Shown: positions 57,935 through 64,000 of the stretch, piece after piece
Numbering within the stretch: position 1 is the first letter of the stretch
Layout: the number at the start of each line of letters is the position of its first letter
Assembly: GCF_003985155.1 (NCBI RefSeq)
Contig: NZ_ML133690.1
Coordinates: 1-64,000, forward strand
Source: Rhizobium vallis
GTDB taxonomy: Bacteria; Pseudomonadota; Alphaproteobacteria; Rhizobiales; Rhizobiaceae
Reading direction: 5' to 3'
DNA: 64,000 nucleotides
Notes under the pieces: model-generated
What the model saw: the letters and a program-made list of their open reading frames with translations, nothing else
Databases searched by the model: none
Told to the model about the DNA's origin: nothing
Translations under genes and position numbers: made by a program

Positions 57935-57950
57935 ATAAAGATATCTTTAT
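57935..57950. promoter_or_regulatory. Methionine-cycle palindrome upstream of the arsR-methyltransferase–metF pair
   Basis: ATAAAGATATCTTTAT is a perfect 16-bp palindrome 19 bases upstream of the regulator start. It is identical to the core of the palindrome upstream of metH (17499–17514), and the flanking base on the left is also shared (CATAAAG). It overlaps where a promoter would lie, which suggests autorepression. Confidence 0.85.
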
Positions 57951-57968
57951 ATCTTGATTGGGCTGGAA

Positions 57969-58994
57969 ATGAGCGAACCGTTGAAGCTGGGACTGGATGG
58001 GTTGGTGGACGTCTTGAAGGCGGCCGGCGAGCCTACGCGTCTGCGTCTTCTGGCGCTTCTTGCCGCCGGCGACCTGACAGTCACCGATCTTACCGAAATT
58101 CTCGGCCAATCCCAGCCTCGCATCTCCCGCCATCTGAAGCTGCTCGGCGAGGCTGAACTGATCGAGCGCTACCAGGAAGGCGCCTGGGCCTATTTCCGGC
58201 TCAAGCAGGACGGCAAGGCGGCCATGCTCGTGCGGGCGCTGTTGAGGCATGTCTCCGAGAACGATCCAACCGTGCTTCGCGACGGAGAGCGGCTTTCGCA
58301 GGTCAAACGTCAGCGCGCTGAGCGGGCGCAGGCCTATTTCAGCCGCAACGCGGCTGAATGGGACGAGCTTCGCCGCCTTCACGCGGCCGACGAGGAGGTC
58401 GACGCTGCCGTCATCCAGCTGCTCGGCAACCAGCCGATCGATTCGCTGCTTGATCTCGGCACCGGCACCGGCCGCATCCTCGAGCTTCTGTCCGGGCTTT
58501 ACCGCCGGGCGATCGGCGTCGATGCCAGCCGCGACATGCTGAGCGTGGCGCGCGCCAATCTCGACAAATCCCGCATCACCAAGGCGACGGTCCGTCACGC
58601 CGACATCCTGAACCTTCCGTTCGAGGGGCAGGATTTCGATCTGGTGACGATCCATCAGGTGCTGCATTTCTTCGACCAGCCGCAGATTGCGATTGCGGAA
58701 GCCGCGCGCATGCTCCGGCCGGGCGGCCGGCTCGTGGTCATCGACCTTGCGCCGCACGCGCTCGAATATCTCCGCGACGAGCATGCCCATGTCCGTCTCG
58801 GTTTTTCGCACCAGGCGATGTCCGACTGGCTGCGCAAGGCCGGGCTCGATGTCGAGCAGGTCGTCGATCTTCATCCGGGTCAGCAGGGCGGGCAGGGACT
58901 GACGGTCACCGTCTGGCTCGCGCGCGATCCGAGGCGCCTCATGGCTTCGCAACTAAGCGAAGGCGCCGAACCTACATTTGCCGGGAGAGTATGA
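57969..58994 (+). CDS. ArsR-family regulator fused to a SAM-dependent methyltransferase domain (SahR-like)
   Basis: The 341-aa protein has an N-terminal ArsR winged helix (about 1–90: ILGQSQPRISRHLKLLGEAE) and a class I methyltransferase domain (about 130–310) with the SAM-binding loop SLLDLGTGTGRILELL and the AARMLRPGGRLVVIDL strand. It overlaps a conserved palindrome upstream and ends one base before metF. Regulators of this type (SahR) sense S-adenosylhomocysteine and control methionine-cycle genes; whether the methyltransferase domain is active is unclear. The start is the Met at 57969. Confidence 0.88.
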   Translation: MSEPLKLGLDGLVDVLKAAGEPTRLRLLALLAAGDLTVTDLTEILGQSQPRISRHLKLLGEAELIERYQEGAWAYFRLKQDGKAAMLVRALLRHVSENDPTVLRDGERLSQVKRQRAERAQAYFSRNAAEWDELRRLHAADEEVDAAVIQLLGNQPIDSLLDLGTGTGRILELLSGLYRRAIGVDASRDMLSVARANLDKSRITKATVRHADILNLPFEGQDFDLVTIHQVLHFFDQPQIAIAEAARMLRPGGRLVVIDLAPHALEYLRDEHAHVRLGFSHQAMSDWLRKAGLDVEQVVDLHPGQQGGQGLTVTVWLARDPRRLMASQLSEGAEPTFAGRV

Positions 58995-58995
58995 C

Positions 58996-59898
58996 ATGGC
59001 TTTGAAAAACGAAGCACGCGGACGCAACATCGGGATTTCGTTCGAATTCTTCCCGCCGAAATCGGAGGAGATGGAAGGGCAGCTGTGGGACACCGTCAGC
59101 AAGCTGCAGGACTGGGATCCGGATTTCGTGTCGGTGACCTATGGCGCCGGCGGCACCACCAAGGCGCCCACGCTGTCTGCCGTCACCCGCTTTCTTTCGC
59201 AGACGCCGCTTGCCACGGCTTCGCACCTGACCTGCGTCGGTGCGACGAAGGAAGAAACGCACCAGATGATCGATACCTTCCGCAAGGTCGGCGTGACGCA
59301 TTTCGTGGCCCTGCGTGGCGATGCGCCCGGCGGTGCCGGCGCTCCCTATCAGCCGCATCCCGGCGGTTACGCCAATGCGGCGGAACTGGTGGCCGGCCTC
59401 AAGTCGGTCGGCGATTTCGAGATCTCGGTCTCCGCCTACCCGGAAAAACACCCGGAAAGCCGCGACACGGCCGCCGATATCGACATGCTAAAGCGCAAAG
59501 CTGACAATGGCGCCGACCGGGCGCTGACGCAGTTCTTCTTCGACAACGACAATTTCGAGCGCTACCTGGAGCGGGTGCGCGCCGCCGGCATCAAGATCCC
59601 TGTTGTGCCGGGCATCATGCCGATCCAGAACCTGACGCAGCTGAAGCGGTTTGCCGGCGCCTGCGGCGCGGTCATCCCCGCATTCCTCGACGAGCGTTTC
59701 GCGGGCTTCGACGACAAGCCCGAGGAGCGGGCGAAGGTCGCGGCCGACGTTGCTGCCGAGCAGATCGAGGATCTCGTGCGGCGCGGCCTCGATGAGTTCC
59801 ATCTCTATACGATGAACCGCGCGCCGCTGGTTTCCGCGGTTCTCGACAATCTCGGCTTTACCCGCCGGGCGCCAAAGAGTGCCGGCGCCGCTGCCTAA
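58996..59898 (+). CDS. metF: Methylenetetrahydrofolate reductase
   Basis: The 300-aa flavoenzyme makes 5-methyltetrahydrofolate for MetH. Conserved segments are ISFEFFPPKSEEMEGQLW, FVSVTYGAGGTTKAPTLSA, HFVALRGDAPGG, ISVSAYPEKHPES and LTQFFFDNDNFERYLERV. The FAD-binding TIM barrel is complete and of normal length. The ATG at 58996 lies one base after the regulator stop, so both are co-transcribed under the palindrome at 57935. A terminator follows at 60018. Confidence 0.95.
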   Translation: MALKNEARGRNIGISFEFFPPKSEEMEGQLWDTVSKLQDWDPDFVSVTYGAGGTTKAPTLSAVTRFLSQTPLATASHLTCVGATKEETHQMIDTFRKVGVTHFVALRGDAPGGAGAPYQPHPGGYANAAELVAGLKSVGDFEISVSAYPEKHPESRDTAADIDMLKRKADNGADRALTQFFFDNDNFERYLERVRAAGIKIPVVPGIMPIQNLTQLKRFAGACGAVIPAFLDERFAGFDDKPEERAKVAADVAAEQIEDLVRRGLDEFHLYTMNRAPLVSAVLDNLGFTRRAPKSAGAAA

Positions 59899-59905
59899 CC
59901 CCTAA

Positions 59906-60002
59906 CGCATCGACCCCAAAATCGGAATCGATTTGGGGTCGATGCGTGGATTCAAAGTATTAGAGCGTCCTTTGTGCGTCCGTAAGGGCGCACGGCACTC
60001 TT
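59906..60002. repeat. Two palindromic intergenic repeats
   Basis: A perfect 15-bp stem (CGCATCGACCCCAAA at 59906–59920 with its complement at 59932–59946) is followed by a second dyad near 59962–60002 containing GTGCGTCC-gtaa-GGGCGCAC flanked by AGAG/CTCT. Both look like dispersed rhizobial palindromic repeats rather than terminators, since neither has a U-tract. Confidence 0.5.
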
Positions 60003-60017
60003 GAGGTCTCAAAAGTG

Positions 60018-60050
60018 AAAAGCGCATGTCGGGCGGGACATGCGCTTTTT
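60018..60050 (+). terminator. Rho-independent terminator downstream of metF
   Basis: AAAAGCGCATGTC (60018–60030) pairs with GACATGCGCTTTT (60037–60049), followed by T. It lies 120 bases beyond the metF stop, after the palindromic repeats. Confidence 0.85.
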
Positions 60051-60117
60051 CGTTGGCGGATTGATCAGCTATTCAGGAGTTTAGGCACTATCAGTCATTA
60101 GGCCTTCGTGACCCGGC

Positions 60118-60195
60118 TCAGATAAAGAGCATGGTCAGGACGAAAACAAACGCTGCACTGACCAACAGAACATTCAAGGATTGCGTGAGTCCCAT
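60118..60195 (-). CDS. 25-aa single-pass membrane peptide
   Basis: The minus strand encodes a 25-residue peptide beginning MGLTQSLNVLLVSAAF, with a continuous hydrophobic stretch through VFVLTMLFI. An unusually strong GAGGAGACAGAC leader precedes its ATG at 60195. This is the pattern of small membrane proteins such as regulators of transporters or stress peptides. It stands alone, with a 264-base gap to the next gene upstream. I do not recognise a named family. Confidence 0.7.
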   Translation of the reverse strand: MGLTQSLNVLLVSAAFVFVLTMLFI

Positions 60196-60459
60196 GTCTG
60201 TCTCCTCGCGTTAACCAGCTAGTATTATGTCTGAAATATGTCGGTTGGAAAGCGGATTTTATGCTGCAGTGCCGAAGCCGTCAGTGCCCAAATTGAAATC
60301 ATTATTGATAAGCCATTGAAGTAATGTAATAATTTCGGATTAATTTTTGTTCACAGAATTTAACATGCCGTTAAATCAGGCGATTGTGGGTTTACCTATG
60401 CGCCCAAAACATGGCGAAGCCGCAAGCGGTTGAAAACATAAGGAAACTGCAACCGGTTT
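60196..60459. other. Intergenic region upstream of the small membrane peptide
   Basis: The gap is AT-rich around 60290–60370 and holds no ORF or repeat that I can support. Promoter elements for the minus-strand peptide must lie here, but none fits a clear consensus; no GGAAC-N18-TT match is seen. Confidence 0.4.
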
Positions 60460-61362
60460 TCAGGCTGTTCTCAGCAGCCGGCGATAGGCGCGGCCGTCGA
60501 GGATGACGAGGCCGAAACCGATCAGCGCCATGCCGGCGAATTCGGCAAGACTGAGCCTTTCGCCGAGGAAGAGAAAACCGAGAAGGATGGCGCTTGGCGG
60601 TACCAGAAGGGTGACGAGCGAGGCGTTGGTGGCGCCGGCGGCAGCCATGATCCTGAAGTAGAGGATGTAGGCGAAGGCGGTCGACAGCAGCGCCAGCGCC
60701 AGGACGGCGAGGATCGCGTCGAGCGGCGGTGCGGCAAGCGTCCAGGGCCGATCGGCCAGCAGCGATAGCGGCAGCGCGATCAGCGAGGACGCCGTCAGTT
60801 GGCCGGCCGATGTGACAGGGGCGGGAACATCCCTGAAGCGTTTGCCATAGGTGGCGGCAAAACCATAGGAGACGGCGGCAAGCACGGGAAGCAGCAGCGC
60901 CCAGAGCGGCGCCGCCCCGCTATTGGCCGAGATCGAGATGCCGGGGCCGATCAGTACGATCGTACCGGCGAGGCCGAAGAGGCAGCCGGCGATCTTTGCC
61001 GAGGACAGTTTCTCGTCCGATGTGAAGTGGTTGGCGATGATCACAGTCCAGATCGGCGTCGTGGCGTTCAGGATCGCCGCAAGGCCGGCGCCGATGCGGG
61101 TCTGGCCGAAGAAGATCAACGCGTGCGGGAGCGCATTGTTGATGAGGCCGAGGATGAGGAATTCGCGCCAGCGGGCCTGGAGGATCGAATAGATGTCGAA
61201 ACGGCCGGCGATATAGACATGCAGCGCGAGCGCTGCGAGCAGCAGTCTGAGGAAGACGAGGGTAAGCGGCGGCACGTGCTGGACGGCGATGCGGGCAAAG
61301 AAGAAGGAGCCGCCCCAGATCAGGCCGAGCAGCACCAACAGACCCCAGGTCCAGGCATTCAT
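60460..61362 (-). CDS. EamA/DMT-family transporter
   Basis: The 300-aa membrane protein has ten predicted helices in two EamA repeats: WGLLVLLGLIWGGSFFFARI starts the first, and WALLLPVLAAVSYGFAATYG starts the second, with LNATTPIWTVIIANHF as the conserved first-repeat end. The start at 61362 follows GGAAAGC. It is probably a drug or metabolite exporter. It is not closely similar to the 52408 DMT protein, which has a different loop pattern. Confidence 0.88.
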   Translation of the reverse strand: MNAWTWGLLVLLGLIWGGSFFFARIAVQHVPPLTLVFLRLLLAALALHVYIAGRFDIYSILQARWREFLILGLINNALPHALIFFGQTRIGAGLAAILNATTPIWTVIIANHFTSDEKLSSAKIAGCLFGLAGTIVLIGPGISISANSGAAPLWALLLPVLAAVSYGFAATYGKRFRDVPAPVTSAGQLTASSLIALPLSLLADRPWTLAAPPLDAILAVLALALLSTAFAYILYFRIMAAAGATNASLVTLLVPPSAILLGFLFLGERLSLAEFAGMALIGFGLVILDGRAYRRLLRTA

Positions 61363-61519
61363 TCTGCTTTCCACGCTGCTTCCTCCACCGCAAAGCGCGT
61401 CGCCGCCGGATCGTTCGTTAAAAACCGGCGGCGGCTTTTCACCGCGAAGTTTTAGCGCAAGCGGGAAGCGGCGCCACCCGTTTCTTGTCAGCCGGGTGGC
61501 GGCAGGCCGTCAGCGGCGA

Positions 61520-62746
61520 TCAGAGAGCGTTGAGAAGGGCAGGCGTCGCCCAGCCATCGGCCGGCATGCCCAGGCGCTGCTGTTCCTTCTGGATCGCGAC
61601 GCGTGTGCCGGAGCCGAGGATGCCGTCGATCTCGCCGACATCATGACCGAGTGACTGCAGCTTGTTCTGCAGGGTCTTCATCTGGTCGTTGGCGAGCCCC
61701 TGTTCCGGCGCACCCTTGAGATAGGTCGGAGCTCCGGACAGGCGGGTGGCGAAATAGGCGGCCGAGGTCGTGTAGATGAACGACTTGTTCCACTCGAGAT
61801 AGATCTTGAAATTCGGATAGGCGATGAAAGCAGGTCCCATGCGGCCCTGCGGCAGCACGAGATCGCCTTCGAGCTCACCGAAGGCGGTGTTGCCGTCGCG
61901 CGGCTTGACACCGAGCGCGAACCATTCGCCGGCCTTCATCGTGCCGCCGAGGCCGGATTTCTCCCAGGGCAGATTATCGGGCACAGTCACTTCCTGCAGC
62001 CAGGGCTGGCCGCGCTCGAAGCCGAGATGCTGGATGAATTTCGCCGCCGTCAGAATGGCGTCCGGGCCGCTCTGCTTCAGGCGGACATGGCCGTCGCCGT
62101 CGCCATCCATGCCATAGGCGACGATGTCGCGCGGCAGCATCTGCACCTGGCCGATTTCGCCGGCCCAGGCGCCGGTGTTGGTTGCGGGGTCGAGATCGCC
62201 GTGCTGGACCATCTCGATGAGAGCGATCAGTTGCGGGCGGAAGAGTTCGGGGCGGCGGCAATCGTGCGACAGCGTCACCAGCGCATTGCGGGTGTTGAAA
62301 TCGCCCTGGACGGCGCCGAAATCGGTTTCCATTGCCCAGAAGGCGGTGATGACGCCCTGGGGAACGCCGAATTCCTGCTCGGCGCGGGCAAAGACATCGG
62401 CATATTGCTTCATCTTCTGGCGGCCGATGTCGAGGCGGCCTTGGCTGACGGTGCGCTGGGAGAATTCGAGGAAGGTCTGCTTGAAGACGCCCTGGGCACG
62501 ATCCCGGCTGATGACCTTGGGATCGATCTCGGCGCCGGCAAGCGCTTCGTCGGCGGCTTCAGCACTGGCGCCGGCGGCGACCGCATCGGCCTTGACGCCT
62601 TGGAGGAAGGCCGGGAGATCGCCGCCGCAGGGTGCTGCCGGGGCGGCTGGGTTCGCTGCAGGCGCCTGCTGGGCGGCTGCGCCCCCCGCAAGGGCGAGGG
62701 CAAACAGGAGGGCGAGTGCAGAGCGGCTTGCGAGCGAGCGGTGCAT
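61520..62746 (-). CDS. Lytic murein transglycosylase (MltB-like) with peptidoglycan-binding domain
   Basis: The 408-aa exported protein has a signal peptide (cleaved near AAAQQ) and a proline/alanine-rich linker. The SLT-type domain includes AFWAMETDFGAVQGDFNTR with the catalytic Glu, GAWAGEIGQVQMLPRDIVAYG and DGDGHVRLKQSGPDAILTAA. A C-terminal PG-binding-1 domain follows (about 345–405, KLQSLGHDVGEIDGILGSGT). It cleaves glycan strands to 1,6-anhydro ends. AAGGA precedes the ATG at 62746. The neighbouring GH25 gene suggests a cell-wall gene pair. Confidence 0.9.
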   Translation of the reverse strand: MHRSLASRSALALLFALALAGGAAAQQAPAANPAAPAAPCGGDLPAFLQGVKADAVAAGASAEAADEALAGAEIDPKVISRDRAQGVFKQTFLEFSQRTVSQGRLDIGRQKMKQYADVFARAEQEFGVPQGVITAFWAMETDFGAVQGDFNTRNALVTLSHDCRRPELFRPQLIALIEMVQHGDLDPATNTGAWAGEIGQVQMLPRDIVAYGMDGDGDGHVRLKQSGPDAILTAAKFIQHLGFERGQPWLQEVTVPDNLPWEKSGLGGTMKAGEWFALGVKPRDGNTAFGELEGDLVLPQGRMGPAFIAYPNFKIYLEWNKSFIYTTSAAYFATRLSGAPTYLKGAPEQGLANDQMKTLQNKLQSLGHDVGEIDGILGSGTRVAIQKEQQRLGMPADGWATPALLNAL

Positions 62747-62827
62747 GGATGCGGTCCTTATATCAAATGGATGTCCGTCGCTTTCCCAGAGGAATGTGAC
62801 GGAAGCAAGAAACATCGAAAGACGTTA

Positions 62828-63625
62828 CTAAGAATTTCTATCCTTGGAAACGGTCGCGACCCAATTGTTCCAGTTCTTTGCGCTGCCGGCAAAGACGTTG
62901 ATATCGGTCGGTCCCTTGATGCCAGGGATAACACCGGTCGAGGTATATTGCCAGAAGGCCCAGCGACGGTCGGAATAGGTTACTTCCGGATGTTTCGCCA
63001 CCGAGCGGACCCAGAAATGATAATCCTGGAAGTAGCCGGCAAGATTGTCGCGGTGGAAATCGACCGAGGTGTAGATGATCGGGCGCTTGCCGTAATAAGC
63101 TTCCAGCCGGTCCATGAAACGCTGCATTTCGGAGCGTACTGTTTCCGGGTCGGGCCTATAGCGGCAGGTCTTCGATTCGGCGTTCCATTCGACGTCGAGG
63201 ACCGGCGGCAGGCGCATGGCCTCCTTCGGCACGTTGCGGATGAACCAGTCGGCCTGCTCGTCGGCCGAAGAGCAGAAATAGTAAAAATGATAGGGGGCAT
63301 GCGGGATGCCGGCGGCGCGGGCCTCGCGCCAATATTCGTCGAAGCGGGGATCGACCCTGTCCTTGCCTTCCGTCGCCTTGATGAAGGCGAAGCCGACGCC
63401 GGAGTTCCTCACCGTGCTCCAGTCGATATCGCCCTGCCATTTGGAAATGTCGATGCCGTGGATGGCGTTCTGCTGCGGATGCTTCGGGCCGAAATCCTGC
63501 GGATCGGTGTCTTGGAAGCGCATCTTCGGCTTGATCGACGCGGTTTCGAGATAGTCATGACCGGAGGAGGAGCAGCCGGCCAGGAGGATGGCCAAAGGCA
63601 GAACGCAAAACAAAAGCCGGCGCAT
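62828..63625 (-). CDS. GH25-family muramidase lipoprotein
   Basis: The 265-aa protein has a lipoprotein signal ending at LLAGC (Cys18). The GH25 domain follows: HGIDISKWQGDIDWSTV with the catalytic-site Asp, FAFIKATEGKD, YHFYYFCSSADEQADWF, PPVLDVEWNAESKTC and WAFWQYTSTGVIPG. It hydrolyses the beta-1,4 bond between MurNAc and GlcNAc and is anchored to a membrane. The start at 63625 is chosen because it directly precedes the signal sequence. It lies 81 bases upstream of the transglycosylase gene on the same strand. Confidence 0.9.
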   Translation of the reverse strand: MRRLLFCVLPLAILLAGCSSSGHDYLETASIKPKMRFQDTDPQDFGPKHPQQNAIHGIDISKWQGDIDWSTVRNSGVGFAFIKATEGKDRVDPRFDEYWREARAAGIPHAPYHFYYFCSSADEQADWFIRNVPKEAMRLPPVLDVEWNAESKTCRYRPDPETVRSEMQRFMDRLEAYYGKRPIIYTSVDFHRDNLAGYFQDYHFWVRSVAKHPEVTYSDRRWAFWQYTSTGVIPGIKGPTDINVFAGSAKNWNNWVATVSKDRNS

Positions 63626-63752
63626 GGGTATCCCGTCGTGAACCGAATGATCTCTTTGCCCCACAGCCTGACCTTCGAGAAAAACGAGCCCAGCAGAGGA
63701 ATAACCCTCTTTTCACCATATCAACGTAAAAAATCGGTTAGTTTCAAGCGAA

Positions 63753-64000
63753 TTATGAGCGCTTGCTGATAATAGCCGCCCGCCAGGCATAACCGCCGCC
63801 GACGGTGTCAAACAACAATCTCGCGTTGTTTTCATGGGCTTGCGCTTCCAGCACCTCGCGCAGATCGGGGCGCGGGGCGACGTGGAATTTTGCAAGCCAG
63901 GACTGCAGCATACGCCGGAACCAGCGCGGCAGACCCTCCTGCTGGCCGAAATCGACGATGTGCAGTTGGCCGCCGGGGTTGAGCGCGGCGATCGACGCAT
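63753..64000 (-). CDS. Partial SAM-dependent methyltransferase (C-terminus; BtaB-like)
   Basis: The frame runs off the window end, leaving the last 82 codons. LNPGGQLHIVDFGQQEGLPR fits the post-motif-III strand of class I methyltransferases, followed by WFRRMLQSWLAKFHVAPRPD and the C-terminal GGGYAWRAAIISKR. This resembles BtaB, the methyltransferase of betaine-lipid (DGTS) synthesis in rhizobia, but the SAM-binding part lies outside the window. The frame 63713–64000 on the same strand is a shadow of it. Confidence 0.6.
   Translation of the reverse strand, partial: ASIAALNPGGQLHIVDFGQQEGLPRWFRRMLQSWLAKFHVAPRPDLREVLEAQAHENNARLLFDTVGGGYAWRAAIISKRS

Noticed and set aside
63713..64000. 95-aa minus-strand frame at the window end
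   Set aside because: It is out of frame with the methyltransferase C-terminus, which has the recognisable NPGGQLHIVDF strand, and its own translation is Ser/Arg-rich without motifs.

Overview
The window reads as a chromosomal segment of a fast-growing alphaproteobacterium of the Rhizobium leguminosarum / R. etli group. The strongest marker is an intact cinR–cinI–cinS quorum-sensing cluster (241-aa LuxR-type CinR, 221-aa LuxI-type CinI, 64-aa CinS), an arrangement known from that group. Other support comes from high-GC codon use, RIME-like palindromic intergenic repeats, a GGAAC-N18-TT promoter of the general stress sigma (EcfG/RpoE2) type, and many ABC importers.

Layout. 1–1565: poorly coding DNA with a lone tRNA T-arm-like segment next to a terminator hairpin. 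1566–2231: tRNA-Ile(CAU) and a single-domain response regulator. 2330–4452: cinS–cinI–cinR with two related GC-rich dyads, plus a divergent small gene. 5347–7093: small stress-type proteins (DUF2934, DUF3606-like, DUF4174). 7155–14559: a FadR-type GntR regulator divergent from an operon with an ABC importer, an Asp/Glu/hydantoin racemase, a flavin-reductase-fold protein and a UPF0303/HbpS-like protein. 14692–16088: tandem DUF2799 lipoproteins. 16128–21330: an AGE-family epimerase divergent from metH, with a 20-bp perfect palindrome between them. 21513–22144: VapBC. 22148–29677: an amino-sugar locus (NagQ-like regulator and BadF/BadG kinase, divergent from a sugar ABC importer with a Gfo/Idh dehydrogenase) carrying a TGGTATT-N4-TGGTATT operator. 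29747–35234: a NIPSNAP protein and a second importer with an RpiR regulator upstream. 35402–42128: a plus-strand set (N-formylglutamate amidohydrolase-like, APC permease, glutamine-synthetase-like ligase, aldehyde dehydrogenase, Fe-alcohol dehydrogenase) that looks like a gamma-glutamylation pathway for an amine or amino-alcohol. 42202–42476: a MITE-like element with 34-bp perfect terminal inverted repeats. 42629–49499: an orphan ParA, a sulfonate-type ABC importer, an L,D-transpeptidase, DUF4432, DUF442 and RidA proteins. 49538–54311: a ThDP enzyme, a class III CoA-transferase, a DMT exporter and a lysophospholipase-like hydrolase. 54468–59898: RNase T2, EttA, a GNAT enzyme, an ArsR–methyltransferase regulator and metF. 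60118–64000: a 25-aa membrane peptide, a DMT exporter, a lytic transglycosylase, a GH25 lipoprotein and the C-terminus of a methyltransferase.

How the genes work together. metH (17.5 kb) and the arsR-methyltransferase–metF pair (58 kb) share the same ATAAAGATATCTTTAT palindrome, so they probably form one methionine-cycle regulon under the ArsR–methyltransferase protein (SahR-like). The four ABC importers each sit beside a dedicated regulator or catabolic genes, except the sulfonate-type one. In three of them a strong hairpin lies between the binding-protein gene and the first permease gene, as expected if the binding-protein mRNA is stabilised or expressed above the permeases.

Functions come from recognised motifs and family resemblance in the translated sequence. 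No database search was run. Substrates of transporters and dehydrogenases are inferences.
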